Positions 1 to 8,110 are shown, counted from the stretch's first letter. The stretch is DNA of 40,450 nucleotides from Pseudomonas sp. SJZ079 (GCF_007993865.1 NZ_VIUH01000036.1:1-40450), one strand, 5' to 3'. Numbers and translations: made by a program. The notes: generated by a model from the letters alone, not told the origin.

Positions 1-94
1 CGCTGAAAGGCTTGAGTATCCATGGTGGGCAGACCTCACAAGCGGATGTCTGCCTTAAAGCTTAGTCCTTGCAACACAATTTTGGGACAGAGCC
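1..94 (-). mobile_element. Possible insertion sequence end with start of its transposase
   Basis: On the minus strand an ATG at 23-21 opens a frame (MDTQAFQ) that runs off the window. Upstream of it lies a 7-bp hairpin (GGCAGAC at 28-34, GTCTGCC at 48-54), and then GGCTCTGTCCCAAAATTG, read on the minus strand from about 94 down. That last stretch resembles an IS terminal inverted repeat. It abuts the terminator of the neighbouring gene, as a recent insertion would. The IS family cannot be named from seven residues. The alternative is the 5' end of an ordinary gene. Confidence 0.35.
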
Positions 95-95
95 A

Positions 96-128
96 TAAAA
101 AAGCCCGCTAGCTAAGCGGGCAGTTTTA
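96..128 (-). terminator. Intrinsic terminator of the PA4642-family gene
   Basis: A 7-bp stem, GCCCGCT (103-109) and AGCGGGC (115-121), has a 5-nt loop. On the minus strand it is followed by six T residues. A T-rich tract on the other side (124-132) could make it work in both directions. It lies just past the stop codon of the gene at 141-428. Confidence 0.85.
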
Positions 129-140
129 TTTCTTTAGACC

Positions 141-428
141 TCAACCGCGGGCGGTTTTGATCACGTCGATATAGGGTTCTGCCGATCGTTGATCCTGGAT
201 CAGGGCGATAAAGTCGTTGCCCTTCTCGTCCTTGGCATCCAGGTCGTAACCGGCGGCTACGAAGAAGCCGACAAAACGCTCGAAATCGTCGATGCGCAGG
301 CCACGATAGGCCTTGATCAGCTTATGCAACGACGGCGGCGTGGCATCGGCCGGTTCCACGGCGAGGAACAGTTTGATCGGCTCGTCACCAATCTCTTCGC
401 CAATCACCTGTTTCTTGTCTTTACGCAT
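141..428 (-). CDS. PA4642 family conserved hypothetical protein
   Basis: A 95-residue acidic protein starting MRKDKKQVIGEEIGDEP. I recognise it as the small PA4642 family conserved across Pseudomonas. Its function is unknown. The middle (LHKLIKAYRGLRIDDFERFVGFF) looks helical, and there is no signal peptide or membrane segment. It has its own terminator at 96-128 and is transcribed away from the GntR gene. In PAO1, as I recall, it lies close to hpt. Here more than 22 kb of accessory genes separate the two, so it marks the left edge of the conserved backbone. Confidence 0.8.
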   Translation of the reverse strand: MRKDKKQVIGEEIGDEPIKLFLAVEPADATPPSLHKLIKAYRGLRIDDFERFVGFFVAAGYDLDAKDEKGNDFIALIQDQRSAEPYIDVIKTARG

Positions 429-594
429 CGTTCACTCCAGCTAACCAGGCCACACGGGGGCCGCAGTGTACCTCTGGCGAGCCCCGAGGCTCAACGCATC
501 AACCGCTTCGACAGCAGAGCAACGCTGGGCAGACTCGCGGGCCCATACCCTGGCGAACGGTCTAAACATCAGGAGGCGCGATTCGCCCGATTCC

Positions 595-604
595 TCGTAT
601 ACAA
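595..604 (+). promoter_or_regulatory. Putative GntR operator overlapping a -10 element
   Basis: TCGTATACAA fits the TnGTATACnA form bound by FCD-type GntR repressors. It overlaps a TACAAT -10-like hexamer at 600-605, about 35 bp before the TTG start of the GntR gene. This suggests autorepression. The core GTATAC recurs at 13086-13101 and 19024-19039. No good -35 is visible. Family consensus is known; the assignment to this regulator is inference. Confidence 0.5.
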
Positions 605-639
605 TATCCGCCATCACTGACCAACCGGGGGCCACTCCC

Positions 640-1320
640 TTGCCATTGCCGACCTTCAGCGCCCCCAACCTCGGCGTCACCCCGACCGCCTCGGAAGTCA
701 TCACCAAGCACCTGCGCGACGCGATCATCGGCGGCCATTTCGCCGAGGATGAACCGATCCGCCAGGACGACATCGCGCACAGCTTCAATGTCAGCAAGAT
801 CCCGGTGCGCGAAGCCCTCAAGCGCCTGGAGGCCGAAGGGCTGGTGCAATTCCAGCGCAACAAGGGCGCGGTGGTGACCAGGATCTCCGAGCCGGAGCTG
901 GCGCAGATCTTCGAGGTTCGGGTGCTGCTGGAAGTCCAGGCGATTCGCCTGGCCGTACCGAACATGAGCGCAGCGACCTTCGCCCGCGCCGAACGCATCT
1001 GCGAGGAGTTCATCGGCGAGACCGACATCGGCCGTTGGGCCGAGCTGAACTGGGCACTGCACGCCTGCCTCTACGAACCGGCGCAGCGCCCCTTCCTGCT
1101 CAACCTGATTCGCTCCATCCACGACAAGGTGGAACGCTACCTGCGCATGCAGATGAGCCTGTCCGCGGGCAAGGACCGCGCCGACCATGAGCACCGCGAG
1201 ATCCTCGCGGCCTGCCGGGCGGGCGATGCCGACAAGGCTGCCGAACTGATCGAACAACACATCATCGGCGTCTGCCGCACCCTCTACGAGCACCTGCCCA
1301 ATCGCCTGACGCCGAACTGA
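640..1320 (+). CDS. GntR family transcriptional regulator, FCD (FadR-like) subfamily
   Basis: About 226 residues. The N-terminal winged helix-turn-helix (residues about 15-80) contains the hallmark stretch DDIAHSFNVSKIPVREALKRL. The C-terminal all-helical FCD ligand domain carries the expected histidines (near ALHACLYE, DHEHREIL and EQHI) that usually bind a metal. The start is probably the TTG at 640, preceded by GGGGG at 627-631. The open frame extends to 466 without family similarity. FCD regulators typically sense small organic acids. Operator-like sites here and at the hydroxyproline promoters suggest a role in that locus, but this is inference. It ends 18 bp from the convergent VOC gene. 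Confidence 0.85.
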   Translation: MPLPTFSAPNLGVTPTASEVITKHLRDAIIGGHFAEDEPIRQDDIAHSFNVSKIPVREALKRLEAEGLVQFQRNKGAVVTRISEPELAQIFEVRVLLEVQAIRLAVPNMSAATFARAERICEEFIGETDIGRWAELNWALHACLYEPAQRPFLLNLIRSIHDKVERYLRMQMSLSAGKDRADHEHREILAACRAGDADKAAELIEQHIIGVCRTLYEHLPNRLTPN

Positions 1321-1338
1321 GAGGCGCCGAGCCTGCTA

Positions 1339-1809
1339 TCAGGCATCGCCCTCCCTGAACAGCGCCTCGGCGCGTCTGCCGATCTCCTCCACTGACAGGT
1401 CTTCCTTGTGGGTGGCGATGAACCAGACATGCCCGAAGGGATCTTCCAGGGTGCCGGTGCGATCGCCATAGAATTGATCCTGCACCGGGCTGATGACCCT
1501 GGCGCCGGCCTCGACCGCCTGGGCAAATTGCCCATCGACATCGGCCACATACAGGTGCACGCCAACCGATACGCCTGGCTGCGACTGCGAGCTGCACAGC
1601 GGGCCCTTGTCACAGGGCTCGCCGAGCATGAGCGACGAATCGCCGATCCTGATTTCGGCGTGGCCAACAGCACCGTTGGGTGCCAGCAGACGGAACAGCT
1701 CGGTTGCGCCAAAGGCGCGCTTGTAGAACTCGATGGCATCCGCCGCATGCTCGATCCCCAGGTAGGGCGTGATGCTGTGAAAACCGTCGGGTATCGCTTT
1801 AACGCTCAT
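1339..1809 (-). CDS. VOC family (glyoxalase/PhnB-like) protein
   Basis: 156 residues. Two VOC half-domains are visible: ITPYLGIEHAADAIEFYKRAFGA near the start and VHLYVADVDGQFAQAVEAGA in the second half, ending in the common DPFGHVWFIATH block. Such proteins bind a metal or a small ligand, but the substrate cannot be predicted. The start at 1809 has AGGAG seven bases upstream, while an upstream ATG at 1854 lacks this. It is the last gene of a minus-strand group behind the ECF42 sigma factor. That group commonly brings small DGPF, VOC or SnoaL proteins, so it is probably part of that regulon. Confidence 0.85.
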   Translation of the reverse strand: MSVKAIPDGFHSITPYLGIEHAADAIEFYKRAFGATELFRLLAPNGAVGHAEIRIGDSSLMLGEPCDKGPLCSSQSQPGVSVGVHLYVADVDGQFAQAVEAGARVISPVQDQFYGDRTGTLEDPFGHVWFIATHKEDLSVEEIGRRAEALFREGDA

Positions 1810-1866
1810 GTCGATGCTCCTGCTCAGGTGAATAGCCGCCCTCCGACCACTCAAACTCGGACAGCG

Positions 1867-2319
1867 CTAGGGCTTGAGGTCGAACAAGGCCTTGCCGCTG
1901 TCCATCTCGAAGGGTGCCGAGAAGTGCTCATGCACGATTTTCCAGCCGGCGTCCGTCTTGCGGTAGCTGGCGCTGGCGCGCATCCAGGATGCCTTCACTT
2001 CGCCTGTTTCATCCGTGCCGCCGCAGCGGCACAGCCAATGCGCACAGGCCAGATCAGCGGCGGTCATTACCTGCACTTGATCCATCTCGAACAGCATCGG
2101 CCCCGCACACAGCGTCAGGCAATATTGCCAATGCTTCCTGTACGCCTCGATACCCTTGAACTGCAGCTGGACGATGGCATCGAAGGCGACCACATCGGCC
2201 GCGTAACAAGCCATGATGGCATCGATATCCAAGGCGCGAACGGCCTGTACCCAACGCTCCTGCAAGGCACGGACCTCGGCCTCGGCCTCGGCCGTGGTTT
2301 TGGCACTTTCGAGTGGCAT
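1867..2319 (-). CDS. SnoaL-like / NTF2-fold protein
   Basis: 150 residues with the cone-shaped SnoaL/ketosteroid-isomerase-like fold pattern. An N-terminal helical part (AEVRALQERWVQAVRALDIDAIMACYAADVV) is followed by beta strands, and the end reads GWKIVHEHFSAPF, typical of YybH/SgcJ-like members. The activity is unknown. It lies 29 bp after the DGPF gene and 57 bp before the VOC gene on the same strand, so co-transcription is likely. Confidence 0.8.
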   Translation of the reverse strand: MPLESAKTTAEAEAEVRALQERWVQAVRALDIDAIMACYAADVVAFDAIVQLQFKGIEAYRKHWQYCLTLCAGPMLFEMDQVQVMTAADLACAHWLCRCGGTDETGEVKASWMRASASYRKTDAGWKIVHEHFSAPFEMDSGKALFDLKP

Positions 2320-2348
2320 GATGGTTCTCCTCTGACGATCGCCGGCGC

Positions 2349-2714
2349 CTAGGCGTGGCGCTGCTGTTGTTGCACGTTCAAGGTGCGCACCGGGCGCACT
2401 TCGATGCTGCCTACCCGCGCGGCCGGGATTTGCCCGGCGATCTGGATGGCTTCGTTCAAGTCCCGGGCATCAACCAAATAGAAGCCGGCCAACTGCTCCT
2501 TGGTCTCCGCGAAGGGTCCATCGGTGATCGATAGCTTGCCGTTGCGCATGCGCACGGTGGTCGCGCTCTGCACCGATTCCAGCGCCTCGGCGGCGATCAT
2601 CCGCCCGCTCTCGCGCACCGCTTCGCTGTAGGCCAGACACTCCTCGTCCCGCGGACTCTCCGGCAGGCTGTGCAGGGTTTGTTCGTTGCTGTAGACCAGG
2701 CAAAGGTATTTCAT
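2349..2714 (-). CDS. YCII-related DGPF domain protein
   Basis: 121 residues with the YCII-like ferredoxin-fold pattern: MKYLCLVYSNEQ at the start and the signature ITDGPFAETKEQLAGFYLVDA in the middle. The DGPF motif defines the small proteins encoded beside ECF42 sigma factors. Their biochemical role is not known. It is preceded by a good candidate ECF42 promoter at 2758-2784, which suggests it is a direct target of the adjacent sigma factor. A low-complexity QQQQR tail ends the protein. Confidence 0.88.
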   Translation of the reverse strand: MKYLCLVYSNEQTLHSLPESPRDEECLAYSEAVRESGRMIAAEALESVQSATTVRMRNGKLSITDGPFAETKEQLAGFYLVDARDLNEAIQIAGQIPAARVGSIEVRPVRTLNVQQQQRHA

Positions 2715-2757
2715 GGCTGTCTCCGTATGCGGTTGTCATCCATCTGGATAATCACTA

Positions 2758-2784
2758 GTCGTTCCGCGCCGCCGGCAATCGACA
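2758..2784 (-). promoter_or_regulatory. Putative ECF42-type promoter upstream of the DGPF gene
   Basis: Read on the minus strand: TGTCGA (2784-2779), a 17-bp spacer, then CGAC (2761-2758). This agrees with the -35 TGTCGA and -10 CGA/TC elements described for ECF42 sigma factors in Streptomyces. It lies about 45 bp before the DGPF start codon and between the sigma gene and its presumed targets. Confidence 0.55.
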
Positions 2785-2836
2785 TCGCTGCAGCGGGCCG
2801 ATTGAATTTCGACGAACGGTCGATCACGGCCCTCGC

Positions 2837-4087
2837 TCAGGCGGACAACTCAGCCAAGCGTCGCTCGAGAAACTGTCGATCCGGGCCCAGCTGCGCCAGC
2901 TCGAGGGCCTTGCGGTAAGCGACGCGGGCCTCGTCCAGGCGTCCCAGGCGTCGAGATAAATCGGCGCGCGCGGAATAGGCCAGGTGGTAATCGGTCAGTT
3001 CACCGCGGGCCAGGAGCGCATCGACCAGGGCAAGCCCCGCTTCGGGACCGTCGCACATGGCCACGGCCATCGCCCGGTTCAGCTCCACCACCGGCGAGCC
3101 CGTCACACGGACCAAGACATCGTAGAGGCCGACGATCTGCGCCCAATCGGTCGCGGCGGCGCTCGGCGCCTCGGCATGCAACGCGGCAATGGCCGCCTGC
3201 AGACTGTAGGGGCCGAACCGGCGCGAGCGTAGCGCCTGCTCCACCAACGCCTCGCCCTCAGCGATCAGCTCGCGGTTCCACAGGCCGCGATCCTGCTCGT
3301 CCAGCAGCACCGGCTCACCGCCCGCCGTGGTGCGCGCCGGGCGCCGCGACTCATGCAGCAGCATCAACGCCAACAGGCCCACGGCCTCCGGCTCGGGGAG
3401 CTGCTCGACCAGCAGCCGGCCGAGACGAATCGCTTCGTTGGACAGTTCGCTGCGCGTCAGCGCGTCGCCGGACGAGGCGAAGTAGCCCTCGTTGAACACC
3501 AGATAGACCACCCGCAACACCGCCTCCAGGCGCTCTGGCAGCTCCGCGGGGACCGGCACCTCGTAGGGGATGCGCGCATCGCGGATCTTGTTCTTCGCCC
3601 GCACTATCCGCTGCGCCACGGTGGGCGTGGCCGTGAGGAAGGCGCGGGCGATTTCTTCGGTGGTCAGGTCGCAGACTTCGCGCAATGTCAGCGCGACCTG
3701 GGCGTCCGCGGTCAGCGCCGGATGGCAACAGGTGAAGATCAGCCGCAGCCTGTCGTCCTCGAGGCCGTCCTGATCCATCTGTGGCGCATCCAGCCGATCG
3801 TCCAGCTCCATCGCCATCTGCGCCAGCGAGGCGTTGAAGCGGGCCCGCCGGCGCAGGTTGTCGATGGCCTTGAAGCGCCCAACCGATACCAGCCAGGCGC
3901 GCGGGTTTTCCGGCACGCCCGCACGCGGCCATTGTTCTACGGCGGCGATAAAGGCGTCCTGCAACGCCTCTTCCGCCAGGTCGAAGTCGCCGAGCAGGCG
4001 GATCAGGGTGGCCAGCACGCGGCGCGACTGCGCACGGTAGATCGCCTCGACAACTGCCGGCAGCGGCCCATTTTTCGCCTCGTTCAT
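2837..4087 (-). CDS. ECF42-type RNA polymerase sigma factor with DUF6596/TPR extension
   Basis: 416 residues, about twice the length of a normal ECF sigma factor. Region 2 is near residues 12-80 (GDFDLAEEALQDAFIAA, NPRAWLVSVGRFKAIDNLRRR). Region 4 is near 125-180 (LTLREVCDLTTEEIARAFL, followed by TVAQRIVRAKNKI). The long C-terminal extension is helical: a DUF6596 segment (VVYLVFNEGYFASSGDAL) and then TPR-like repeats (ALVDALLARGELTDYHLAYSARADLSRRLGRLDEARVAYRKALEL). In this group the extension replaces an anti-sigma factor in controlling activity. The DGPF, SnoaL and VOC genes follow on the same strand. Confidence 0.9.
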   Translation of the reverse strand: MNEAKNGPLPAVVEAIYRAQSRRVLATLIRLLGDFDLAEEALQDAFIAAVEQWPRAGVPENPRAWLVSVGRFKAIDNLRRRARFNASLAQMAMELDDRLDAPQMDQDGLEDDRLRLIFTCCHPALTADAQVALTLREVCDLTTEEIARAFLTATPTVAQRIVRAKNKIRDARIPYEVPVPAELPERLEAVLRVVYLVFNEGYFASSGDALTRSELSNEAIRLGRLLVEQLPEPEAVGLLALMLLHESRRPARTTAGGEPVLLDEQDRGLWNRELIAEGEALVEQALRSRRFGPYSLQAAIAALHAEAPSAAATDWAQIVGLYDVLVRVTGSPVVELNRAMAVAMCDGPEAGLALVDALLARGELTDYHLAYSARADLSRRLGRLDEARVAYRKALELAQLGPDRQFLERRLAELSA

Positions 4088-4216
4088 CCCTCGACCTCAC
4101 TCCTGTGACGACCACCGATCTGTTGAGATTGAGCAAGCCTATGCCCTCCCACGGATTAGACAAGTCCCCGCGCAACCCTTCTGCATGCTTGCTCATGCGG
4201 CTAGCCCGCGAGGCCC

Positions 4217-6112
4217 TTAACGCGGCGGCTCGGGCCGCGGCGATGGTTCGATTGCCGGTTCCTGCTGCTGCAACCGCCACATCTGCGCGTAGCTGCCGCC
4301 GGCCGCCAGCAACTCGCGGTGGCTGCCGCTTTCGATGATACGACCGGCATCCAGCACCAGTATCCGATCGGCCTCCATCACAGTGGACAGGCGATGGGCG
4401 ATCACCAGAGTAGTACGGCCGACCTGGATGCGCTCGAGCGCGGCCTGGATCGCCTTCTCCGATTTGGAGTCCAGCGCCGAGGTGGCCTCGTCGAAGATCA
4501 GGATGGCCGGGTTCTTCAGCAAGGCGCGGGCGATCGCCACGCGCTGCTTCTCGCCGCCAGACAGTTTCAGGCCGCGTTCGCCGACCTGGGTCTGGTAACC
4601 GTCCGGCAGGCGCTCGATGAACTCGTGGATATGCGCGGCACTGGCGGCCGCCTCGACCTCCGCGCGGCTGGCCTCGGGACGGCCGTAGCCGATGTTGTAA
4701 TAAATGCTGTCGTTGAACAGCACTGTGTCCTGCGGAACGATGGCGATGGCGGCGCGCAGCGAGGCCTGGGTCAGCTCGCGCAGATCCAGGCCGTCGATGC
4801 GGATATGCCCGCCATCGACGTCGTAGAAGCGGTACAGCAGGCGTGCCAGGGTCGACTTGCCCGAGCCCGAATGGCCGACCACCGCCACCGTACCGCCGGG
4901 CGGCACCTCGAAACTCACACCATGCAGGATCTCCCGGCGCGGGTCATAGCCGAAGTGCACCTGCTCGAAACGCAGCCGCGGACGGCTGGCCAGCAGCGGT
5001 TGGGCGCCCGGCGCGTCCTGCACATCCTGGCGCTGGTCGAGCAGACCGAACAGCCGCTCCATATTGGTCAGCGCCTGCTTGACCTGGCGATACATCATGC
5101 CCAGCACGAATAGCGGAGCCGACAGCTGCAGCAGATAGGCGTTGACCAGCACCAGGTCGCCGATGCTCAACTCGCCAGCCACCACCCCCGCGGCGGCCCG
5201 CCACATCATGGCACTGACGCCGCAGGCGATCACCGCGGACTGGCCGAGGTTGAGCAGTGCCAGCGACTGGGTTGACTTGACCTTGGCGTTCTCCAGGTGG
5301 CGCAGACTCTGGTCGTAGCGCCCGGACTCGTGCGCCTCGTTATTGAAGTACTTGACCGTCTCGTAGTTGAGCAGCGAGTCCACCGCGCGCTCGTTGGCGC
5401 GGGTATCGGCCTCCACCGCGGCGCGGTAGAAACGTGTGCGCCACTCGGTCACGGCCAGGGTCCACAGGCTGTAGGCCAACAGCGTGCCCAGGGTGATGAA
5501 GGCGAAGCCCCAGTCGTAGGCCCAGACCAGCACGGCCGTCACCAGCAGTACCTCGAGCAGGGTCGGCACTATGGTGTAGAGCGTCCAGTCGAGCAGCTCG
5601 GAGATCGCGCTGCCGCCGCGCTCCACATCACGGGCCACGCCGCCGGTGCGGCGATCCAGGTGGAACTTCAGGCTGAGGCCGAGCAGATGGCCGAAGACTT
5701 TCAGGGTGACCTGGCGCGAGGTCCGCGCCATCACGCGGGCGAACACCACCTGGCGCAGCTCGTTGAACAGGGTGACGCCGATGCGCGCCGCGCCGTAGGC
5801 CAGCAGCAGGCCGACCGGCAGCAGCAACAGGCTGGGTTGGACATTCAAGCCATCGACTATCTGTTTGAGGGCGACCGGCACATAGAGGTTGACCAGCTTG
5901 GCACCGACGATCAGCAGCAGCGCCAGGGCGATGCGCCCGAGGTAGGGCCGCAGGTAGGGCAGCAGCTCGGCGAGCACCCTGAGGTCGCCACGGGCACTGG
6001 CCGCGCGTTCGACCGCCGCGGCGCCGCTGGCAGTGTCCTCGGCGACGCTGTTGGCGCTGGGGTCAGGAGAACGGGCAGGCTGCACGAGCGGCTGCTCGTC
6101 GGGGGTTGTCAT
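4217..6112 (-). CDS. ABC transporter, fused permease/ATPase, Atm1/HMT-type
   Basis: 631 residues. After a polar N-terminus (about 45 residues) come six transmembrane helices (about 45-335) and a nucleotide-binding domain (about 380-620) with Walker A GHSGSGKST, signature LSGGEKQR, Walker B ILIFDEATSALD and H-loop IAHRLST. The segment LLNYETVKYFNNEAHE and the NERAVDSLL context are typical of the Atm1/ABCB7 and HMT1 families, which export glutathione- or sulfur-linked compounds and metals. The start at 6112 is preceded by AGGTG; the frame could extend to 6214 but those 34 residues look non-coding. No partner gene adjoins it. Confidence 0.88.
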   Translation of the reverse strand: MTTPDEQPLVQPARSPDPSANSVAEDTASGAAAVERAASARGDLRVLAELLPYLRPYLGRIALALLLIVGAKLVNLYVPVALKQIVDGLNVQPSLLLLPVGLLLAYGAARIGVTLFNELRQVVFARVMARTSRQVTLKVFGHLLGLSLKFHLDRRTGGVARDVERGGSAISELLDWTLYTIVPTLLEVLLVTAVLVWAYDWGFAFITLGTLLAYSLWTLAVTEWRTRFYRAAVEADTRANERAVDSLLNYETVKYFNNEAHESGRYDQSLRHLENAKVKSTQSLALLNLGQSAVIACGVSAMMWRAAAGVVAGELSIGDLVLVNAYLLQLSAPLFVLGMMYRQVKQALTNMERLFGLLDQRQDVQDAPGAQPLLASRPRLRFEQVHFGYDPRREILHGVSFEVPPGGTVAVVGHSGSGKSTLARLLYRFYDVDGGHIRIDGLDLRELTQASLRAAIAIVPQDTVLFNDSIYYNIGYGRPEASRAEVEAAASAAHIHEFIERLPDGYQTQVGERGLKLSGGEKQRVAIARALLKNPAILIFDEATSALDSKSEKAIQAALERIQVGRTTLVIAHRLSTVMEADRILVLDAGRIIESGSHRELLAAGGSYAQMWRLQQQEPAIEPSPRPEPPR

Positions 6113-6706
6113 AGGTTCACCTGTCCCGCCACGCGGAGACGGCTCGGGCACTCGTAAGCAACCCGCCTGCGGTCTGCGCCGGCCAGACTGCAACGGGGAT
6201 TCGCTGTTCGGCACACCTCGATCTCTGCATCACCGCGCTCCTGCGTTGAAAAGAGCCGTCGCAACGACCTTACGCACTTAGGCGCGGTGCTGGAATCTCG
6301 GGACAGGCTCAGGGCTCCTTGAACAAGGTTAGCTGTGGATGCTTCAGGGCATGCGCATCGGCAGAAAATCTGCGTGTGCGCCCTGCATTCGTTGGACGTT
6401 CTGGCGAGTGGATCGCTCCGGGCGCTTTGACACAACCGGGCAGCTCAGACTGGGGCCGTCGTCGCCTGCACGGCTGGCCGTCATCGCTCAGTACCAGCGC
6501 CTTGTTCTGCGTCGAGCGACTCATTGAATCAGCAGCTGCACAACGGAGCCAGTTTCGCGCGGCTGCGAGCCTGCTCGGCGTAGGCACTCCGGGGGCTCGC
6601 CCCGGCCACTGACCATCTCAGTCGCCCATCCGGAAGGCTATCAGGCAGCCAGGCGAATCCTTCGAGCCGACTCATGGCCTGCACCACGACTGACTTATTT
6701 TTAATA
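6113..6706. other. 594-bp stretch without a recognisable gene
   Basis: This stretch separates two divergently read genes. Open frames here are short, overlap on both strands and match nothing I know. A small GC-rich hairpin (CCGGGGGCTCGCCCCGG) lies at 6589-6605. Base composition falls sharply near 6690, where the promoter of the next gene begins. It could be decayed coding or mobile DNA, but nothing in it proves this. Confidence 0.5.
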
Positions 6707-6735
6707 TTGACATATTTTTATGTCGTAACTACTTT
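6707..6735 (+). promoter_or_regulatory. Sigma-70 promoter with a palindromic operator over the -35
   Basis: TTGACA (6707-6712), a 17-bp spacer and TACTTT (6730-6735) form a good promoter about 30 bp before the secreted-protein gene. A perfect palindrome, GACATATTTTTATGTC (6709-6724), covers the -35 and the spacer. It is a plausible operator for the Fe-S regulator encoded just downstream; that link is inference. Confidence 0.6.
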
Positions 6736-6767
6736 TAAAGGGCAATCCACTACTCGAGGCTACTGCC

Positions 6768-7409
6768 ATGAACATCAGGACATTGGTTTTGTTGCTGTTT
6801 GCATTGTGCGTTCAACCTGCCTGGAGCCAGGTGGATGCGGATAAGGGTCACGCCCTGGTTACCGGGTCGGAGTCCGCCGCGCTGAATACCCGCCTGGCGT
6901 TGCGGGACCTGTGGGTGGAGCATATTTTCTGGGTCAGGAATTACGTCATCGCCAACCAGCAGGGTGAGCGCCAGCAGGCCGAGACGGCTGCCACCGAGGT
7001 GGTCGCCAATGCCACTTCGATTGCCAATAGCATCGCGCCCTTATACGGTCAGCCAGCCGCAGACCAGTTACTCAAACTGCTGGCCGGACACTGGGGGGCA
7101 GTGAAACACTACAGTGACGCGGCGCTCGCGAAGCAAGCGGCAGGCAAGAGCGCCGCGGTGGATGAACTGACCAGCAATGCCAAAGCTATTGCGCAATTTC
7201 TGGCCACGGCCAACCCGAACTTGCCGGAAGCCACCCTGGTCAGCATGCTCAGCGCCCACGGTGGACACCACATCGCCCAGATCGATCAGTTGGGCAAGCA
7301 GGATTACGCCGCGGAAGCGAGAACCTGGCAGGCCATGCGCGAACACATGCTGGTCCTCGCGGACACCTTGACGGCGGCACTGGTCAAGCAGTTCCCGGAC
7401 AAGTTCTGA
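6768..7409 (+). CDS. Secreted helical protein of unknown function
   Basis: 213 residues. A clear Sec signal peptide (MNIRTLVLLLFALCVQPAWSQ) implies a mature periplasmic or secreted protein of about 192 residues. The rest is predicted mostly helical, like a four-helix bundle. Conserved-looking histidine and tryptophan clusters (LRDLWVEHIFWVRNYV, HWGAVKHY, HGGHHIAQIDQL, WQAMREHMLVLAD) would suit metal or heme binding, but I do not recognise the family. It has its own promoter with a palindrome and a hairpin terminator. An Fe-S-type regulator gene follows, so a link to metal or redox stress is possible. Confidence 0.75.
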   Translation: MNIRTLVLLLFALCVQPAWSQVDADKGHALVTGSESAALNTRLALRDLWVEHIFWVRNYVIANQQGERQQAETAATEVVANATSIANSIAPLYGQPAADQLLKLLAGHWGAVKHYSDAALAKQAAGKSAAVDELTSNAKAIAQFLATANPNLPEATLVSMLSAHGGHHIAQIDQLGKQDYAAEARTWQAMREHMLVLADTLTAALVKQFPDKF

Positions 7410-7416
7410 GTTGAAC

Positions 7417-7440
7417 GGGGCGCCTCGGCGCCCCTCCTTT
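7417..7440 (+). terminator. Hairpin terminator after the secreted-protein gene
   Basis: GGGGCGCC (7417-7424) pairs perfectly with GGCGCCCC (7427-7434), followed by the short pyrimidine tract TCCTTT. The stem is strong, but the weak T-run suggests partial termination before the regulator gene. Confidence 0.6.
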
Positions 7441-7468
7441 GGGTTGCAGAAGATGACGAGGTCGCAGA

Positions 7469-8110
7469 ATGTTTCAAGGGATGGGCCGTACCCAGCAAGA
7501 CCTGCTCTGCGCGCTGCTGTACCAACCGGCGGGCATGAGCATCGACGAGCTGGCCAGTCATTTGGCGGTGACGCGCACAGCCATACGTCAGCATCTGTCC
7601 GCGCTGGAACGTGACAGCCTGATCCTGCGCGGTGAAACCCGCCCTACCGGTCGTCGTCCCGAGCAGCTGTACCTGCTCTCGCCGCCCGGCAGGGAGCTGT
7701 TCCCCAGGCAATACCAGCTGCTGGCGGACCTGCTGATCGGCGAAGTGGCGACCCTCATCGGCCACGACAGCCTGGTCAACTTGATGCGCAGCCTAGGCCG
7801 CAGGATGGCCGCCGACATGGAGCAGCAGGCGGTGAGTGAAGCGCGGATCGTCGAGCACATGAATCAGGCCGGGTATGAGGCCGAGGTATTTTTCCGCTCC
7901 TCTGGCGAGCAGGAAATAGTCGCGCACAACTGCGTCTTCCACCACCTGGCCGAGGCTCATCCGCAAGTCTGCGAACTCGATCTGGCCCTGATCGGTGCCC
8001 TCGGCCAGGGTGACGTGGAACATCTCGAATGCATGGTGCGTGGCGGCCAGGTCTGTCGCTTCAAACTCACCGGAACTCCCCCTACAGCCGGCGGCCGCCC
8101 TCACAAGTAA
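7469..8110 (+). CDS. SufR-like helix-turn-helix regulator with Fe-S cysteines
   Basis: 213 residues. An N-terminal winged helix-turn-helix (about 10-70) contains MSIDELASHLAVTRTAIRQHLSALERD, in the DeoR/ArsR-like style of SufR. The C-terminal half holds four cysteines: C-X12-C (HNCVFHH to PQVCELD), then C-X7-C (LECMVRGGQVCRF). This layout resembles the [4Fe-4S]-binding region of SufR-type repressors, so an Fe-S or redox sensor is likely. The start at 7469 has GAGG seven bases upstream. The palindrome at 6709-6724 is a candidate target. Its regulon is otherwise unknown. Confidence 0.75.
   Translation: MFQGMGRTQQDLLCALLYQPAGMSIDELASHLAVTRTAIRQHLSALERDSLILRGETRPTGRRPEQLYLLSPPGRELFPRQYQLLADLLIGEVATLIGHDSLVNLMRSLGRRMAADMEQQAVSEARIVEHMNQAGYEAEVFFRSSGEQEIVAHNCVFHHLAEAHPQVCELDLALIGALGQGDVEHLECMVRGGQVCRFKLTGTPPTAGGRPHK

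Noticed and set aside
466..639. N-terminal extension of the GntR open frame
   Set aside because: The 58 residues before the TTG at 640 show no family similarity and would include the promoter and operator-like site; GGGGG before 640 supports the later start.
2984..4108. Long open frames on the plus strand across the sigma factor gene
   Set aside because: They are mirror frames of a GC-rich gene with unmistakable sigma regions 2 and 4 on the minus strand.
5297..6157. 286-residue plus-strand frame opposite the ABC exporter
   Set aside because: It is rich in Gln, His and Gly with no domain pattern, and the opposite strand holds a complete ABC protein.
6319..6612. 97-residue frame in the 6.1-6.7 kb gap
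   Set aside because: Overlapping frames of similar size exist on both strands, no ribosome site is convincing, and no family is recognisable.
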